Shown here in pieces: positions 1-10,275 of a stretch of 64,000 bases of DNA; within the stretch, counting starts at the first letter, position 1; each line of letters opens with the position of its first letter. Position numbers and translations under genes: made by a program. Source of the stretch: Channa striata. Taxonomy: Eukaryota > Chordata > Actinopteri > Anabantiformes > Channidae. The stretch is taken from assembly GCA_033026295.1 (NCBI GenBank), contig CM065168.1, forward strand, positions 27,082,306 to 27,146,305, in the 5' to 3' direction. Below the pieces are notes generated by a model, which saw nothing but the letters and a program-made list of their open reading frames with translations, searched no databases and had not been told where the DNA came from.

Positions 1-713
1 GTAAACTGTTAGGGCAGATGAGATGTGATATGGCCATTGTAACCACTGGGTGAAATGCAGGTAAAAACTTGGTTTGCCGGCTTTGTGTAAAGTAATGGTA
101 AGGGGTTCAACAGTGAGAACAGCATGGAATGCTTCACGGCAAACATTTCCATGTGTGAAAACAATGCTTGAGCGTACAGAACCACAGACAATTATTTTAG
201 GTAGGAAACAAATTTACTCTCTGGTCTTTCATTTACTTACTGGTGTAACATGGTCTGAAAGTCAGGGCTCAAAACTTTGTCGTGGTCAGTCCCACAAGTG
301 TTCCACATCCTGCTGTCCCAAACTGCACCAAACAAATTCAGTATCCCTTCTTTTACAATTCACATTACAAATATTGTGTTTTATCGTGTTTTATTAGCTT
401 GCATAAAGTCAAGAGATTAGGATTAAATAAAATTACCATTGATAAACCACATCACTAAAATTCTCATTTTGCCTTACTACACCCTGCTTCCTTTAGTCAT
501 TGTTTGGCCAAGAAATACATCGCTAATCTAACTTTATGCATGAAGTAGTAAATTAATAGGCCAATATATCATAGTGGTGTTTCTATTATTATGTCCACCC
601 CATTTATCAGTAAGAATAGGCTAAACACCTAAAACGATAAACACAGTGCAGTTCATAACCTACAGCCTCCATAAGTGAGTCAACATCTGAGTTTACATCA
701 GCTTCATACTACC

Positions 714-778
714 AGGTGGCCGGGTAGCTCCATGGGTAGAGCAGCAGGACGACATGCAGACGTCTGCGGGATCATATG
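714..778 (+). repeat. tRNA-like repeat fragment (degenerate)
   Basis: The stretch GGGTAGCTCCATGGGTAGAG resembles a tRNA A-box arm of the kind that heads many fish SINEs. The B-box-like part downstream is eroded. No clear cloverleaf or terminator is present, so it is a relic and not a tRNA gene. Confidence 0.4.
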
Positions 779-1537
779 TTGTAATATGTGTGTGCATTAT
801 GCAACTTCTTAAGGATGACAATCAAGAAAAAAATTAATCTCATTTGACTTAAATTTACTGTAGAAACATCTAAACAATCTCCTAACATTAATCAGTCACA
901 ATCACTGATCCCTGTCTTTGTCTTTCTGATTGAAAGGTGTCTTCCTGGTTTTGGAGTGTGTGGACCAAACACACACTCACACATAAGATACAGCTTTAGC
1001 TGTGTGCATGCTGACATGTTCATAGCAAATAGCCAAGAAGCTTTGGGTTATTACGGTTATTGGCCATTAATTCGTGACCTGTATGGTGTCCACCCATCTA
1101 GTATGTTACAGTACACCTGAGTTCTATACTCCTTCCAAGTTTGTAGCCAGGGCAACTTTGCACACATTTACACAATCTATGTCAATTTTCAATGCTAAAT
1201 GCTTGTACTGTAATGTAATTTTCCTTATTTTTCCAAATTTGTGCCAGGTTCTTTTTAACTGCCCCTGGGACAAGGGATGTTAATTTCAAGTCCTGGCCAC
1301 AGTAGTGAACAAGTCGGCGCGGACAATAGTTGCACTTTTTTGCATGCAGTACAAAGCATTGTGCGCGATGACACTCACAGGTCTCCAATCCCCTTACTTA
1401 GCAATATGCTTATTCCCTTGCCATAGATTTTCTCTCAAGCTGAATGATGAGCCGGAGCCAGCTGCAAACAGGCCCACACCCAGTTACTTAATGAGTTCAG
1501 CAAAGTACAGACAAACACAAACCTCAGATGGTTCGTG

Positions 1538-1556
1538 AAAAAAAAAAAAAAAAAAA
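1538..1556 (+). repeat. Poly(A) run
   Basis: Nineteen consecutive A residues. No retroposed body is recognisable immediately 5' of it, so it is either a simple repeat or the tail of an eroded insertion. Confidence 0.8.
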
Positions 1557-1963
1557 CTCTGTATGATCTGGAGCAACTAACCCCTTGATCCACACTTGAT
1601 CTTTGCTTGTCTTCAAAAGGCAGGATCAGTGTCAGGCTAAGGTCAGAAAGTAAAAGCAAGGAGACCATAAGGAGAAAGGATAAGTTGTAGTTGTGAGTCA
1701 GGTTCAGATAGAGGACAAATTGACGAGTAGAAGGCGATATGGGAAATAAGGGGTATTCACAATCGCAAGTAAACACGGAAAGACAGTTTGTACAGGGCCA
1801 ATAAAAATTATTCATGCTCCTTGAAAGACCGTTTGCAAGAGAACGGTGACTTGGCAGTGATTTGTTTTCCCACAAGACAGTAACCCTAAGCACACAGACA
1901 AACCTACACAGAAATGTTTTTAAAATGTTCTAGAGTGCGAGACCAGAAATGTATCCTATAGAG

Positions 1964-2466
1964 CAGGGGTCTCAGACTCGCGGCCCGCGGGCCCGATAGT
2001 TTGTGGCCCCCACCTTATTATTAAAGTTTAATGTTAGTGCGGCCCGTGAGTTTGTTATGAACGGCACGGAACGGAAATGACGTACATTGCGGAAATGACG
2101 TATATTGAGGAAATGACGTTCTTTGTGCGTCGGCTAAACACTTGATTGAAACTTCAACGCGACAGCTTAAAGAAAACTTAAAGAACTGTTAATACAGACA
2201 TTTCAATCCTAATTATTATGATAATTATTATTATTTTATTTACTTATTATTGATTGATTGATTGATTTTCTTATTAATTTCTTATTTATTTTCTTCTAAT
2301 TTGTTTATTTATTTTTTCATATTATTTTGTGTTAAAAATAAAAAATAAAGACATTTGAGAAGATTAAAATTATTTAAAAGTTTTTCTTGTGGAAACCTGA
2401 TGCGGCCCAGCCTCACCCCGACTCTGCCTCCAGCGGCCCCCAAGTAAATTGAGTTTGAGACCCCTG
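1964..2466. mobile_element. Non-autonomous hAT (Charlie-like) DNA transposon
   Basis: A 503-bp element with terminal inverted repeats. The left end is CAGGGGTCTCAGACTC and the right end, reverse-complemented, is CAGGGGTCTCAAACTC (one mismatch in 16). It is flanked by a perfect 8-bp target-site duplication, CTATAGAG, at 1956-1963 and 2467-2474. CAGGG...TCTCA ends with an 8-bp duplication are diagnostic of the hAT superfamily. The ends are GC-rich (GGCCCGCGGGCC at 1982-1993) and the middle is AT-rich. No transposase frame is present, so it must have been mobilised in trans. It contains three 18-bp tandem units at 2073-2126. The intact duplication suggests a fairly recent insertion. Confidence 0.92.
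2073..2126 (+). repeat. Three tandem 18-bp units with TGACGT cores
   Basis: Three consecutive 18-bp units (2073-2090, 2091-2108, 2109-2126), each beginning GGAAATGACGT and diverging only in the last seven bases. Each carries TGACGT, the core of a CRE/ATF-type site. They sit inside the hAT element, so they are probably subterminal transposase-binding repeats or an expanded minisatellite. Any CREB/ATF binding is inference. Confidence 0.85.
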
Positions 2467-2474
2467 CTATAGAG

Positions 2475-5400
2475 AATCTGTTGCTTGAATTGGACTGTTC
2501 ACTCAAGAACCTGCAACCTGACAAAGCGTGAGCAATTTTTCAAGGAATGGGGTATATTAAGTTGAAAAGATGTTCAACGGTATCCCTGTCCGTGGCTCCA
2601 TGATGTAACTTCTGTCTAAGGTGCATTTTCTAAACACTGACATGAGGAAAAAACTCACAACTAAACTAAGTCAATTATAATCCACTATTGTTAAAATTGC
2701 ATTGAATGGATCAGATATGCATAAGTTGCTGGCTAGTAAAGTACAAAAAGCTGTCCATAGCTCCTGTTTTGCATCATTGTGCTCCACCAGGTGAATATCA
2801 AAACAGCCTAATCCAGCTAGATGAGAAATAAAAACGAAATATGGTAATACATAGATAGAGCTATCTAAAACACAGAGTTAATGTGTAGCCTGTTCCTGAA
2901 CAACCAAAGTTTCTCTCTCATTCAATGTTTTACATAAACAAAAAGCAGTCTCGAATAGCTAATTACTATGCAGAAATAACTAATGCTTGCTGAATGCAGT
3001 GGTGTTTATTTTAAAAAGCCATTACATAAGGTAATGAATATGCGTACACTCTGGGGGCCAGCAGCTCCACAAGCTTAATGTTTACTCTGCTTTAAAAGGG
3101 GGCTGCTTACATTTGGGTTCATTATAATGCTGCTCTGTATTCAGGGTAAAAGTGGGTGATAGTAATTCAACGATTTGTAATGTATAGGGTGAATTATGGC
3201 AGCAAATCACAAAGGACATGCAGCAAACTGTGGTAGAGAACTTTTCAAATTCATTTCTGATTGAAAGGAGTGACCTACTGTTACCTGGGATGAAAAACTT
3301 CCAGCAGGAAAGGAACATATGACTGTTTTTTGCATTTCAATTGATGGATAGACTTTTGAAGGTCAGTTTTCTCAGGATGGGCATATAAGTGAATTACTTA
3401 AGTTGTCCTCGTGCTGAACTTTGTAAATCTGTAGGAGTATCAAGATTCAAAATACTTAGTGGTTTGTCTACCCACCTGTATTTGGAACTCAATGACAGTA
3501 CAAGAGACCATAATGTCTGTATGTGATGGTAGTTGTGGTTTCACCAACACAACAGCAGCAGAAAGGTCAGGTACCCTAAGAAAAAGTAAAAAAGGAACAA
3601 ATGTAAAAGTGTATGGGACTGGAGGAAGGGCTTAGCATGGCTGCCACGTCCACTTCTCTGACAACTAATTTGCCCTAACATTTCAGCAAAAAGGTCAGAC
3701 AACCCTCTGCTCAAGTTTATGAATAGTGTATAGAGGCTGTAGCTGACGGAAAGGAGAAACAGCGAACCAGGCAGGTAGAAGGTCCCTTCATTGACATAGC
3801 TTAGAGAGAGGGGAGAGCCTAGTCTTGTCAGTGTCCAGATGGGAGCTGCTCTGTATCCTCTAAATCAGGACTAGAGTTCTGACCTTATCTTATTCAACTA
3901 GGCCACTCGCTTAAGGCACTGAATTCAACTTGCTCTCCCTAGTGCCTGCAGATTTCACAATTGGACCTTTGACAGTAAGAAAGAATAAAATGCTGAAACA
4001 CACAAAGAAACTGGATGGTGATAAATTCTCTCTGCATGCTGAACCAAAACCCTTACGCAGTTTATGGTTATGAGTTTAGTCGACCAGGAGGTAAATAATA
4101 CGCCTTCATATAGTGCTCAATTTTCGGATCTTAAGGGATATGTAGCCACAGTACATTCAGAAACGTCCAGAAGTTAAGGCTTCAACAAAAGAGAAAGTGC
4201 ATGATGAATTGAAGTGATGGTGGCTGGACTCAGTAGTACGTTCCACCTACACAGGTCCTGAGAGCTAGAGATACGGAAAGGACATAGACACACAAAATCA
4301 GGATAACACTAGATAAAACTGCTCCAGATAAAAGACAATACTGTTTTAGATTAAAAACCTGCTACATAAAATGCTAAATATCCCATTGCACAACTATTAA
4401 ACAAAAGTATTTTGAGGAGGAACATTTAGTCGTGCACAAACAGGGTTACATTTAGAGCAAAGTACGTGTGTGCATTAAGCTAAAAGATGAATGTTTTAGT
4501 TCCTCCCATGTTACCCCTTAACTGTCTCATCAACTACTCAAAGCATGATTGCATGGCTCATAAAGTATTGTTCCTTAGCAGCCACTTAGATCATGCTCCA
4601 CATAAAAACACACAATTCCCAGAATGCTTTTGGTCGAGATGGGCCAAACCTGCAACACTTGTTCAATTAAAGGCATCAGGGGAGACCTAAGCACTTTATT
4701 ATCTTCAAGCTGGCCCCACATTGATCAGCCTTTCTGGGACCAGCCTGTGTGACAGCTTCATCTGGGTCCTGCACATGTACAATGTCACACACACACACAC
4801 ACACACAAAAACCCATTTGATCAATTATGAAGTGGTGTGAATGTATTTGGCATATACTGCACATCTTCAGATACATTTTAAAGGCCATTCAGTGGTGCTA
4901 GCCTTTTGACAACATGTAGCACTCTGATTGCTACACTACTTAATTTTTCCATAACTGATGAGAGTGACTGAACAGAGAAAATACTTAAATACATTTGGTA
5001 ATACAAATATTTTATTAATATGTATTATATGTCTGGCCATTGGTCATCATCCATCCACATAACAACTTGTGTTGGTTGACTTGTTAAACCAATACTTTAC
5101 ATCTACATGTCACTGCAGATGCTGTGTCGCAATCAAATGGTACACACTTTGCAGATGTGTGTGAATACAAATATGAGACTACAATGGTTTACGTATGAAA
5201 ACCATAGTTAGAGGATAGGTTTAGATTTGGATGACAAAAGAAAAGCTTGTCTTAAGTGAACATTCATGAATAGTGAATCCTGCAGCATCTAGGCCATGTT
5301 ACATTCCACTAAAAGAAGCAGCTGCTTTGACAACCCTGCTCTTGAGGATCCTGCTGAACCCTCCTCTGCCTCACTCTAGCTGTTGTGTCTTGTTTTCTAT

Positions 5401-7074
5401 GTTGGTTTGTCTTGGCCTTTCTGTGTCCTCATCTTCCACTAACCTCTAGTCTCCCTTTGCACCCTTCATTTATATTTCTCCTCCTCTATATAATCAGATG
5501 CTGAGAAATCAAGCAGGCCAGGTCTAGCTGGTCCACTGGGGAACACTGAGGGTTTGTGGCTTTAAAGCGGTTACCCTCCAGCCCTCAGAGAATCAAAGAC
5601 GCGACAGATAAATAAATCACTGTTAGGAGCAGGCTTTGTGGCAGCTACCGAACAAATTCATGGTGTTTCTGATAACACTCCATCATAACAGTTAGGCCAC
5701 AGTAGAGGGAAAACAAACCGAAAAACAGAGCAGCCCTGTCTGCCAGGACAGTTAAAATATTTATTTTTCTCAGGCATCTCCAGTTTAGTTCATAATAATC
5801 TAGTCTGTAAGTGCACACAGGAAGTCTCAAAAAAGCAGCATTTTATAATAGTGAAGGCAGGTTCAAGAGACACAATAGGAAAGGCAGAGGTATGACATTT
5901 AGACTCGCTGAATAGAAAATATTTCTTACATTTCAGGTACAAAAAATAGCTGTTTATTGTTTGTTTGTTCTAGTTATTTTTCCTTTATCTTTAATATTAA
6001 GTTAAGAAAAAAACTCAAGAGGTTTAAAAAGGTTAATCAAATCAGTGGATCCTGGCAGGATACTAGCTGTGATAAATTAAATATTTTTTTGCTGAAAAGT
6101 TGACTTTCAATTTTTCTGTTTATGTCGAGTTAAAAATTCAGGAAGTAGAAGATGCTGCTGTTAATGACTTACTTCATACATATATCCAATGCCAATTTAT
6201 TTCTGTAGCATAAATAAAAACAGCACAAAACCTTTCATTAACAGGTTCTTGATAAAAAAAGCAAAATGAAACAAAATGTTTTACAGCCTCTGTTCTTGAA
6301 TGCAAACATATAGTTTGATATTAAAGAAAGAATTTATGAAGTAAATGATTTACATCTGTATTGTTGAACATTTTGTCAACTTGAGCCTAAAGATATTTGG
6401 GGGATTTAGGAAATGGGAATGTTCTCACAATTTCTGTCATGCAATTTAATTTATTATATTCCTCTTGTCAGGCAAGTGTTTAGGCCCAGTATTATCAACA
6501 AAACTAAAAAACATTAACGTAGGTTGTTTGCTTGGAAGCCAAATTTAGCACTGACAGGATTGGTATGATGTTTTTTTTTCCTTCCCATTTGTCATTTTAG
6601 GGTAATGATGGGATAAAAAAATAAACAGCCTGCATTCTGAGCACACACTAATAGCTGGCAAGGATTTTGTGAAGTGCCAATGGACATTTTAGCAGTTTCC
6701 CTTAAGTGTTTGCTGATAAAAGGCTTGATCTTGGGTTACAGGCACTGTTTGACAATACTGCACAAATTTCTAGAGCAGCAATACACAATTTGCCTCACAG
6801 TAGAAATACACTGGTCTGTTGTGGTTTTCAACTGAAACTGCAGATGAATGCAAAAACGGAATCTATTTAAACCCAGAAATCATAATGTCTGCCATGTACT
6901 TTCTTTCCAAAAAGATCCTCAGACTCATTGGTCTCTAAAGTTACATCAAATTAACAGTACGCCTATTTTTAAATGTAATTTGAAGTTACATAAAAAAACA
7001 AAAGGTGTTGTAAAAATATCTATGCAAAATATCTATACTGAAGCAGAGGAAGGGAGGTCTTTAAGCGTTCTCAT
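2475..7074. other. Unique intronic sequence, no gene recognised
   Basis: AT-rich non-coding sequence. Apart from a short CA repeat at 4786-4807 I recognise no exon, RNA or transposon. Open frames here lack similarity to any family I know and are scattered on both strands. Confidence 0.55.
4786..4807 (+). repeat. (CA)11 microsatellite
   Basis: Uninterrupted CA dinucleotides, typical of fish genomes. Confidence 0.95.
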
Positions 7075-7138
7075 CTGGCCCAAGGACACTTCAACATGCA
7101 CCAAGCAGGGACCGAGGATCGAACCACTGCCCCTGAAA
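7075..7138 (-). repeat. Fish dispersed-repeat fragment
   Basis: The phrase CCCAAGGACACTTCAACATG, followed by GGACCGAGGATCGAACCACTG, matches from memory a tail common in many teleost SINE/LINE-type repeats. ATCGAACCACTG is the complement of a tRNA B-box-like GGTTCGAT. It abuts the left end of the Tc1 relic. Confidence 0.5.
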
Positions 7139-7219
7139 TACAATTCAGAAAGTATTCAGACCTTCTTCACTTTTTTTAAATGTTGTTTTAAAAGTTTTGT
7201 TTAAATTGTTTATTTAATT

Positions 7220-8689
7220 TAATGCTTGCAGATGTAGCCAATGAACGTCGCTGCCTCCGCCACGAGTTTAGTCTGTAGGTGGCGTTTAGCTTGCACAGAG
7301 TTACTGCACATGGTGCATGGCACTGGTACAGTATATAGTAGAAGATATTTACAGAATTATTTACGGAGCATGAGAAAAGAAAATATTCGAAGGAACCGAA
7401 ATATGCTGTAGGTAATTTGACTTTATCCATCGATGCAACAGATTATTACAGTTCAGACATGACGGCTGCTTTCAGGTTGCTTATGTAGGAGATTGTGAAC
7501 TTTACTGTGTTTTTTCTTTCAAAGCCTCTCCTCGTGAAAGAAAAATGAGGCTTAGATGCAGTGTTGTATCACTGTTTATATGATCACTAACAGTTTAAAT
7601 CATGTGTGCCATTTTATATTCCCAAGTAAAAATGTAACCTGCTGGTGTTTTTTAATTATCATCAGGTTGCTTTATTTGGATAATACAGGAAATATTCAGC
7701 TGGATGAGACTGGGTGGAGTCTCACATCGTGATAAAATCATTTAGCATATTCACCGTTCAATGAACGTAAAATCTAAATAGTCTGATAATGATGAGCTTG
7801 TTGACAGCAGTGGGAGGTGGTTGTTGTAGCTTAGCCAACAGATGACACCAGCTTTTATCTTGCAAAATTATTTACATTTTTAAACACTATGATTACAAGA
7901 CAGCACCAGAAACTGGTCACTCATTCTCTGGCAGAGAAGGAAAAACCTAAGACTCCTAGGACTCCTAAGGACCTCCTAGGATGAAAATTAAAAATATTTG
8001 AGCCTTGAAGACCCAGACTGTGGACTATGATTCCCGCTAGCAGCTCAGATCACTTGGGGCTGGAAAAGTCGGGTCAAATTTATAGAGTGGAAGATAAAGT
8101 GATAAATTCAAATTTAATGTATGTTTATGCATCTGTTTGGTTAGTTCAACACTGATGATCTGTAGACCCGTGCTTACAACGAGAGGATGAGAACAGAAGC
8201 AATGTAGTAAATACTCAAAATACTGAGTAGTCACATGTTATGGTTGATCCTGCATTTTATCCCCTCACCACTCAGGTGGGGTGATGGACAACTGGTCACA
8301 TGTCTATAGGTAAATGTATCAACTCATTTATTCAAGATATGTTGCAGTGGGTTATAAAACAAATATCAAATGTTCCCTGCAAAAGGCTTTGGCAGTTTCG
8401 TTGGTCAGAAACCTTTTAGCAGACAGGGTTACTGAACATGTGTAAAAAGTAATGTCAACGCAACCCATGTTAGAGTGACAGAGACACAACATGTAGGAAA
8501 TGTTATGTCCATCAGGGTTGTGACAGATCAGATTTAAAACTAGTTTTCACTAGTTATTAATGCATCCACAGACAGTAGGTCTCAATATTGTGGACTGAGG
8601 ACAAGGATGACACTTTGCAACATCTGGTGGCTGGAAAGACAAACACATTTTCTTGACATTGTCAGGAGTTCATTTGTGAAACAGAGTTA
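7220..8689. other. Foreign segment inside the Tc1 relic
   Basis: About 1.47 kb lying between recognisable Tc1 parts and not matching the transposon. Its left portion (7224-7340) is slightly richer in GC and has a CTGCCTCCGCC stretch. I find no gene, terminal repeat or duplication that identifies it. It may be another decayed insertion or the product of a rearrangement. Confidence 0.45.
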
Positions 8690-9275
8690 TGACATTCGCA
8701 GAGTTGTTCCAAAGCCACTCCTCCATTGTCCTGGCTGTGTGCTCAGGATTGTTCAGGCCAGTCTGAGGTCCTGAGCACTGTGGATCAAGTTTTTGTGGAG
8801 GTTATCCTTGTACTTTACTCGATTCAGCTTTCCCTAAACCCTGATTAGTTTCCAAGTCTCTTCCAGATAAAGATTTCAGTTTTGGTTTCGTCAGAACAGA
8901 GAATCTTGTTCCTCACAGTTTGAGAGTCCTTCAGGTGCTTTTCTACAAAATCCAAGTGGGCTTTACTATGTTTGGACTGAGAAGGGCTGCAGTAATGGTT
9001 TTCCACCTGGAACTTTGTCCCATTTCTTCACAGGGTGTCTGGAGCTCAATCAGAGTGAGGATAGGATTCTTGTACCCCCGATGGCTCGGTTTGGCCAGGT
9101 GACCATGTCTTGGAAGAGTCCTAGTTGCTCCAAACTTCTTCAATTTAAGAATAAGGGAGGCCACTCTACTCTTAGGAGCCTGCAGTTCAGCAGAAATTAT
9201 GTTTTACCCTTTACCAGATTTGTGTATTGCAATAGTTCTGTTTCTGACCTCTGTAGAAAGTTCTTTTGACTGCAT
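8690..9275 (-). pseudogene. Tc1-like transposase relic
   Basis: Reading the minus strand from ATG at 9275, the first codons give MQSKELSTEVRNRTIA, resembling the N-terminal helix-turn-helix region of Tc1 transposases. A stop follows after about 23 residues. Further downstream, short pieces of the DNA-binding and early DDE domain appear in different frames. The C-terminal half is missing or replaced. It is non-functional. Confidence 0.8.
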
Positions 9276-10218
9276 GGCTTCTGCTCTGATACAGCGAGCA
9301 CTGTCAGGAGTTAAACCTTATAAAGAGAGATATGTTCCTTTCCAAATCATGTCCAATCATTTCATTTAAAGACAGTCAAGGTGTATCTCAGCAACGATCA
9401 GGAAAATTGGAGGCACTCGAGCTAAATTCAAGTGTTGTTGCAAAGGGTCTGAACTTTTCCGTTTTGTCATCACTGGGATCTAAGTGTATATTAATACAAA
9501 AATATATATAATTTAAATGAGAATAGCATCAGGCTGCAACATAAAACAATTGAAAAAAATGAAGGGGACTGAAGATTTTCTAAATGCACTGTTAACGCTA
9601 GGTTCCAAAAACTGCTTCACTTTACAGTCAAACAGCAAATGTTGGTGGTCAGAGGTGTCTGGTTTTGGAACAGCCTAAATAATTAAGACACACATTACCT
9701 GTATCTATCATACTGTCAGCTGTGAAGTCATTGTGAGGAACGGATTTCTGTGCAACAGAACAACGTGTACACCCCTACAACAAAAAACAATGGCACTGAC
9801 TCGACCTTTTGCTTTCGCAGCCAGCTGGAAGTGAGGATGAGTGCTTTTATTTTCTTAGCAGTGGCTGTTGGCTTGGGGATGGGCAGAAGATGGACTTTTC
9901 ACCAGGCTCTGTCCAAATGAAATCTCTCACAGTGTCACCTGGCCAGCATGAATTCTTCGCTTTGCAGTCCATGGCATTTCATTGCATAACTGAATTCCGA
10001 AAAAGCCGCAGGTACACAACAGAGTGTTGTAGCACTCTGGAAATAATGGCAACTTTTGTGGAGAGAGGAGAAAATATTAAGTAGTGACTTTTGACTTGTG
10101 CAGTGCACATATCTGGTTATGAAAGTGAAAGTCGGTGTCAGGTGGAAAACAAGAATGTGTCAACATCTACATTTATTCATGTCAGTGTCTGTCTCCCTTT
10201 TTCTTTCTCTGTCTTTCT

Positions 10219-10220
<2 letters not shown>

Positions 10221-10274
<54 letters not shown>
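10221..10274 (+). repeat. (CA)27 microsatellite
   Basis: 54 bp of perfect CA dinucleotides preceded by a TTTCTCT-rich stretch. Likely highly polymorphic. The cysteine/histidine/threonine-rich open frames through it are artefacts of the repeat. Confidence 0.97.

Positions 10275-10275
<1 letters not shown>

Larger units (their letters stand above)
1..1955. other. AT-rich intronic sequence, no gene recognised
   Basis: No coding exon, RNA gene or intact mobile element is recognised. The open frames are short and unconserved in appearance. The block holds a degenerate tRNA-like fragment near 714-778 and a run of 19 A at 1538-1556, listed separately. Confidence 0.6.
7141..9592 (-). mobile_element. 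Degenerate Tc1/mariner transposon, interrupted
   Basis: Both ends of a Tc1-like element are recognisable. The left end at 7141 reads AGAAAGTATTCAGACC, and the right end at 9592 reads in complement ACAGTGCATTTAGAAAA with TTCAGTCCCCTTCA. TA lies at 7139-7140 and 9593-9594 as target dinucleotides. Between about 8690 and 9500 the sequence follows, in reverse, a common fish Tc1 transposase gene (recalled similarity), with frameshifts and stops. The element spans 2452 bp against about 1.6 kb for intact relatives, because 7220-8690 holds unrelated sequence replacing roughly 0.4 kb of the expected body. It is dead and old. The family match is strong, but exact breakpoints are uncertain by tens of bases. 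Confidence 0.85.

Noticed and set aside
714..778. Possible tRNA gene
   Set aside because: Only an A-box-like arm is preserved. There is no matching acceptor stem, B box or T-run terminator, so it is listed as a repeat relic.
1435..1893. 152-codon minus-strand frame
   Set aside because: It runs through the 19-base poly(A) tract (giving consecutive phenylalanines), has no recognisable domain, and begins without a supported start in eukaryotic terms.
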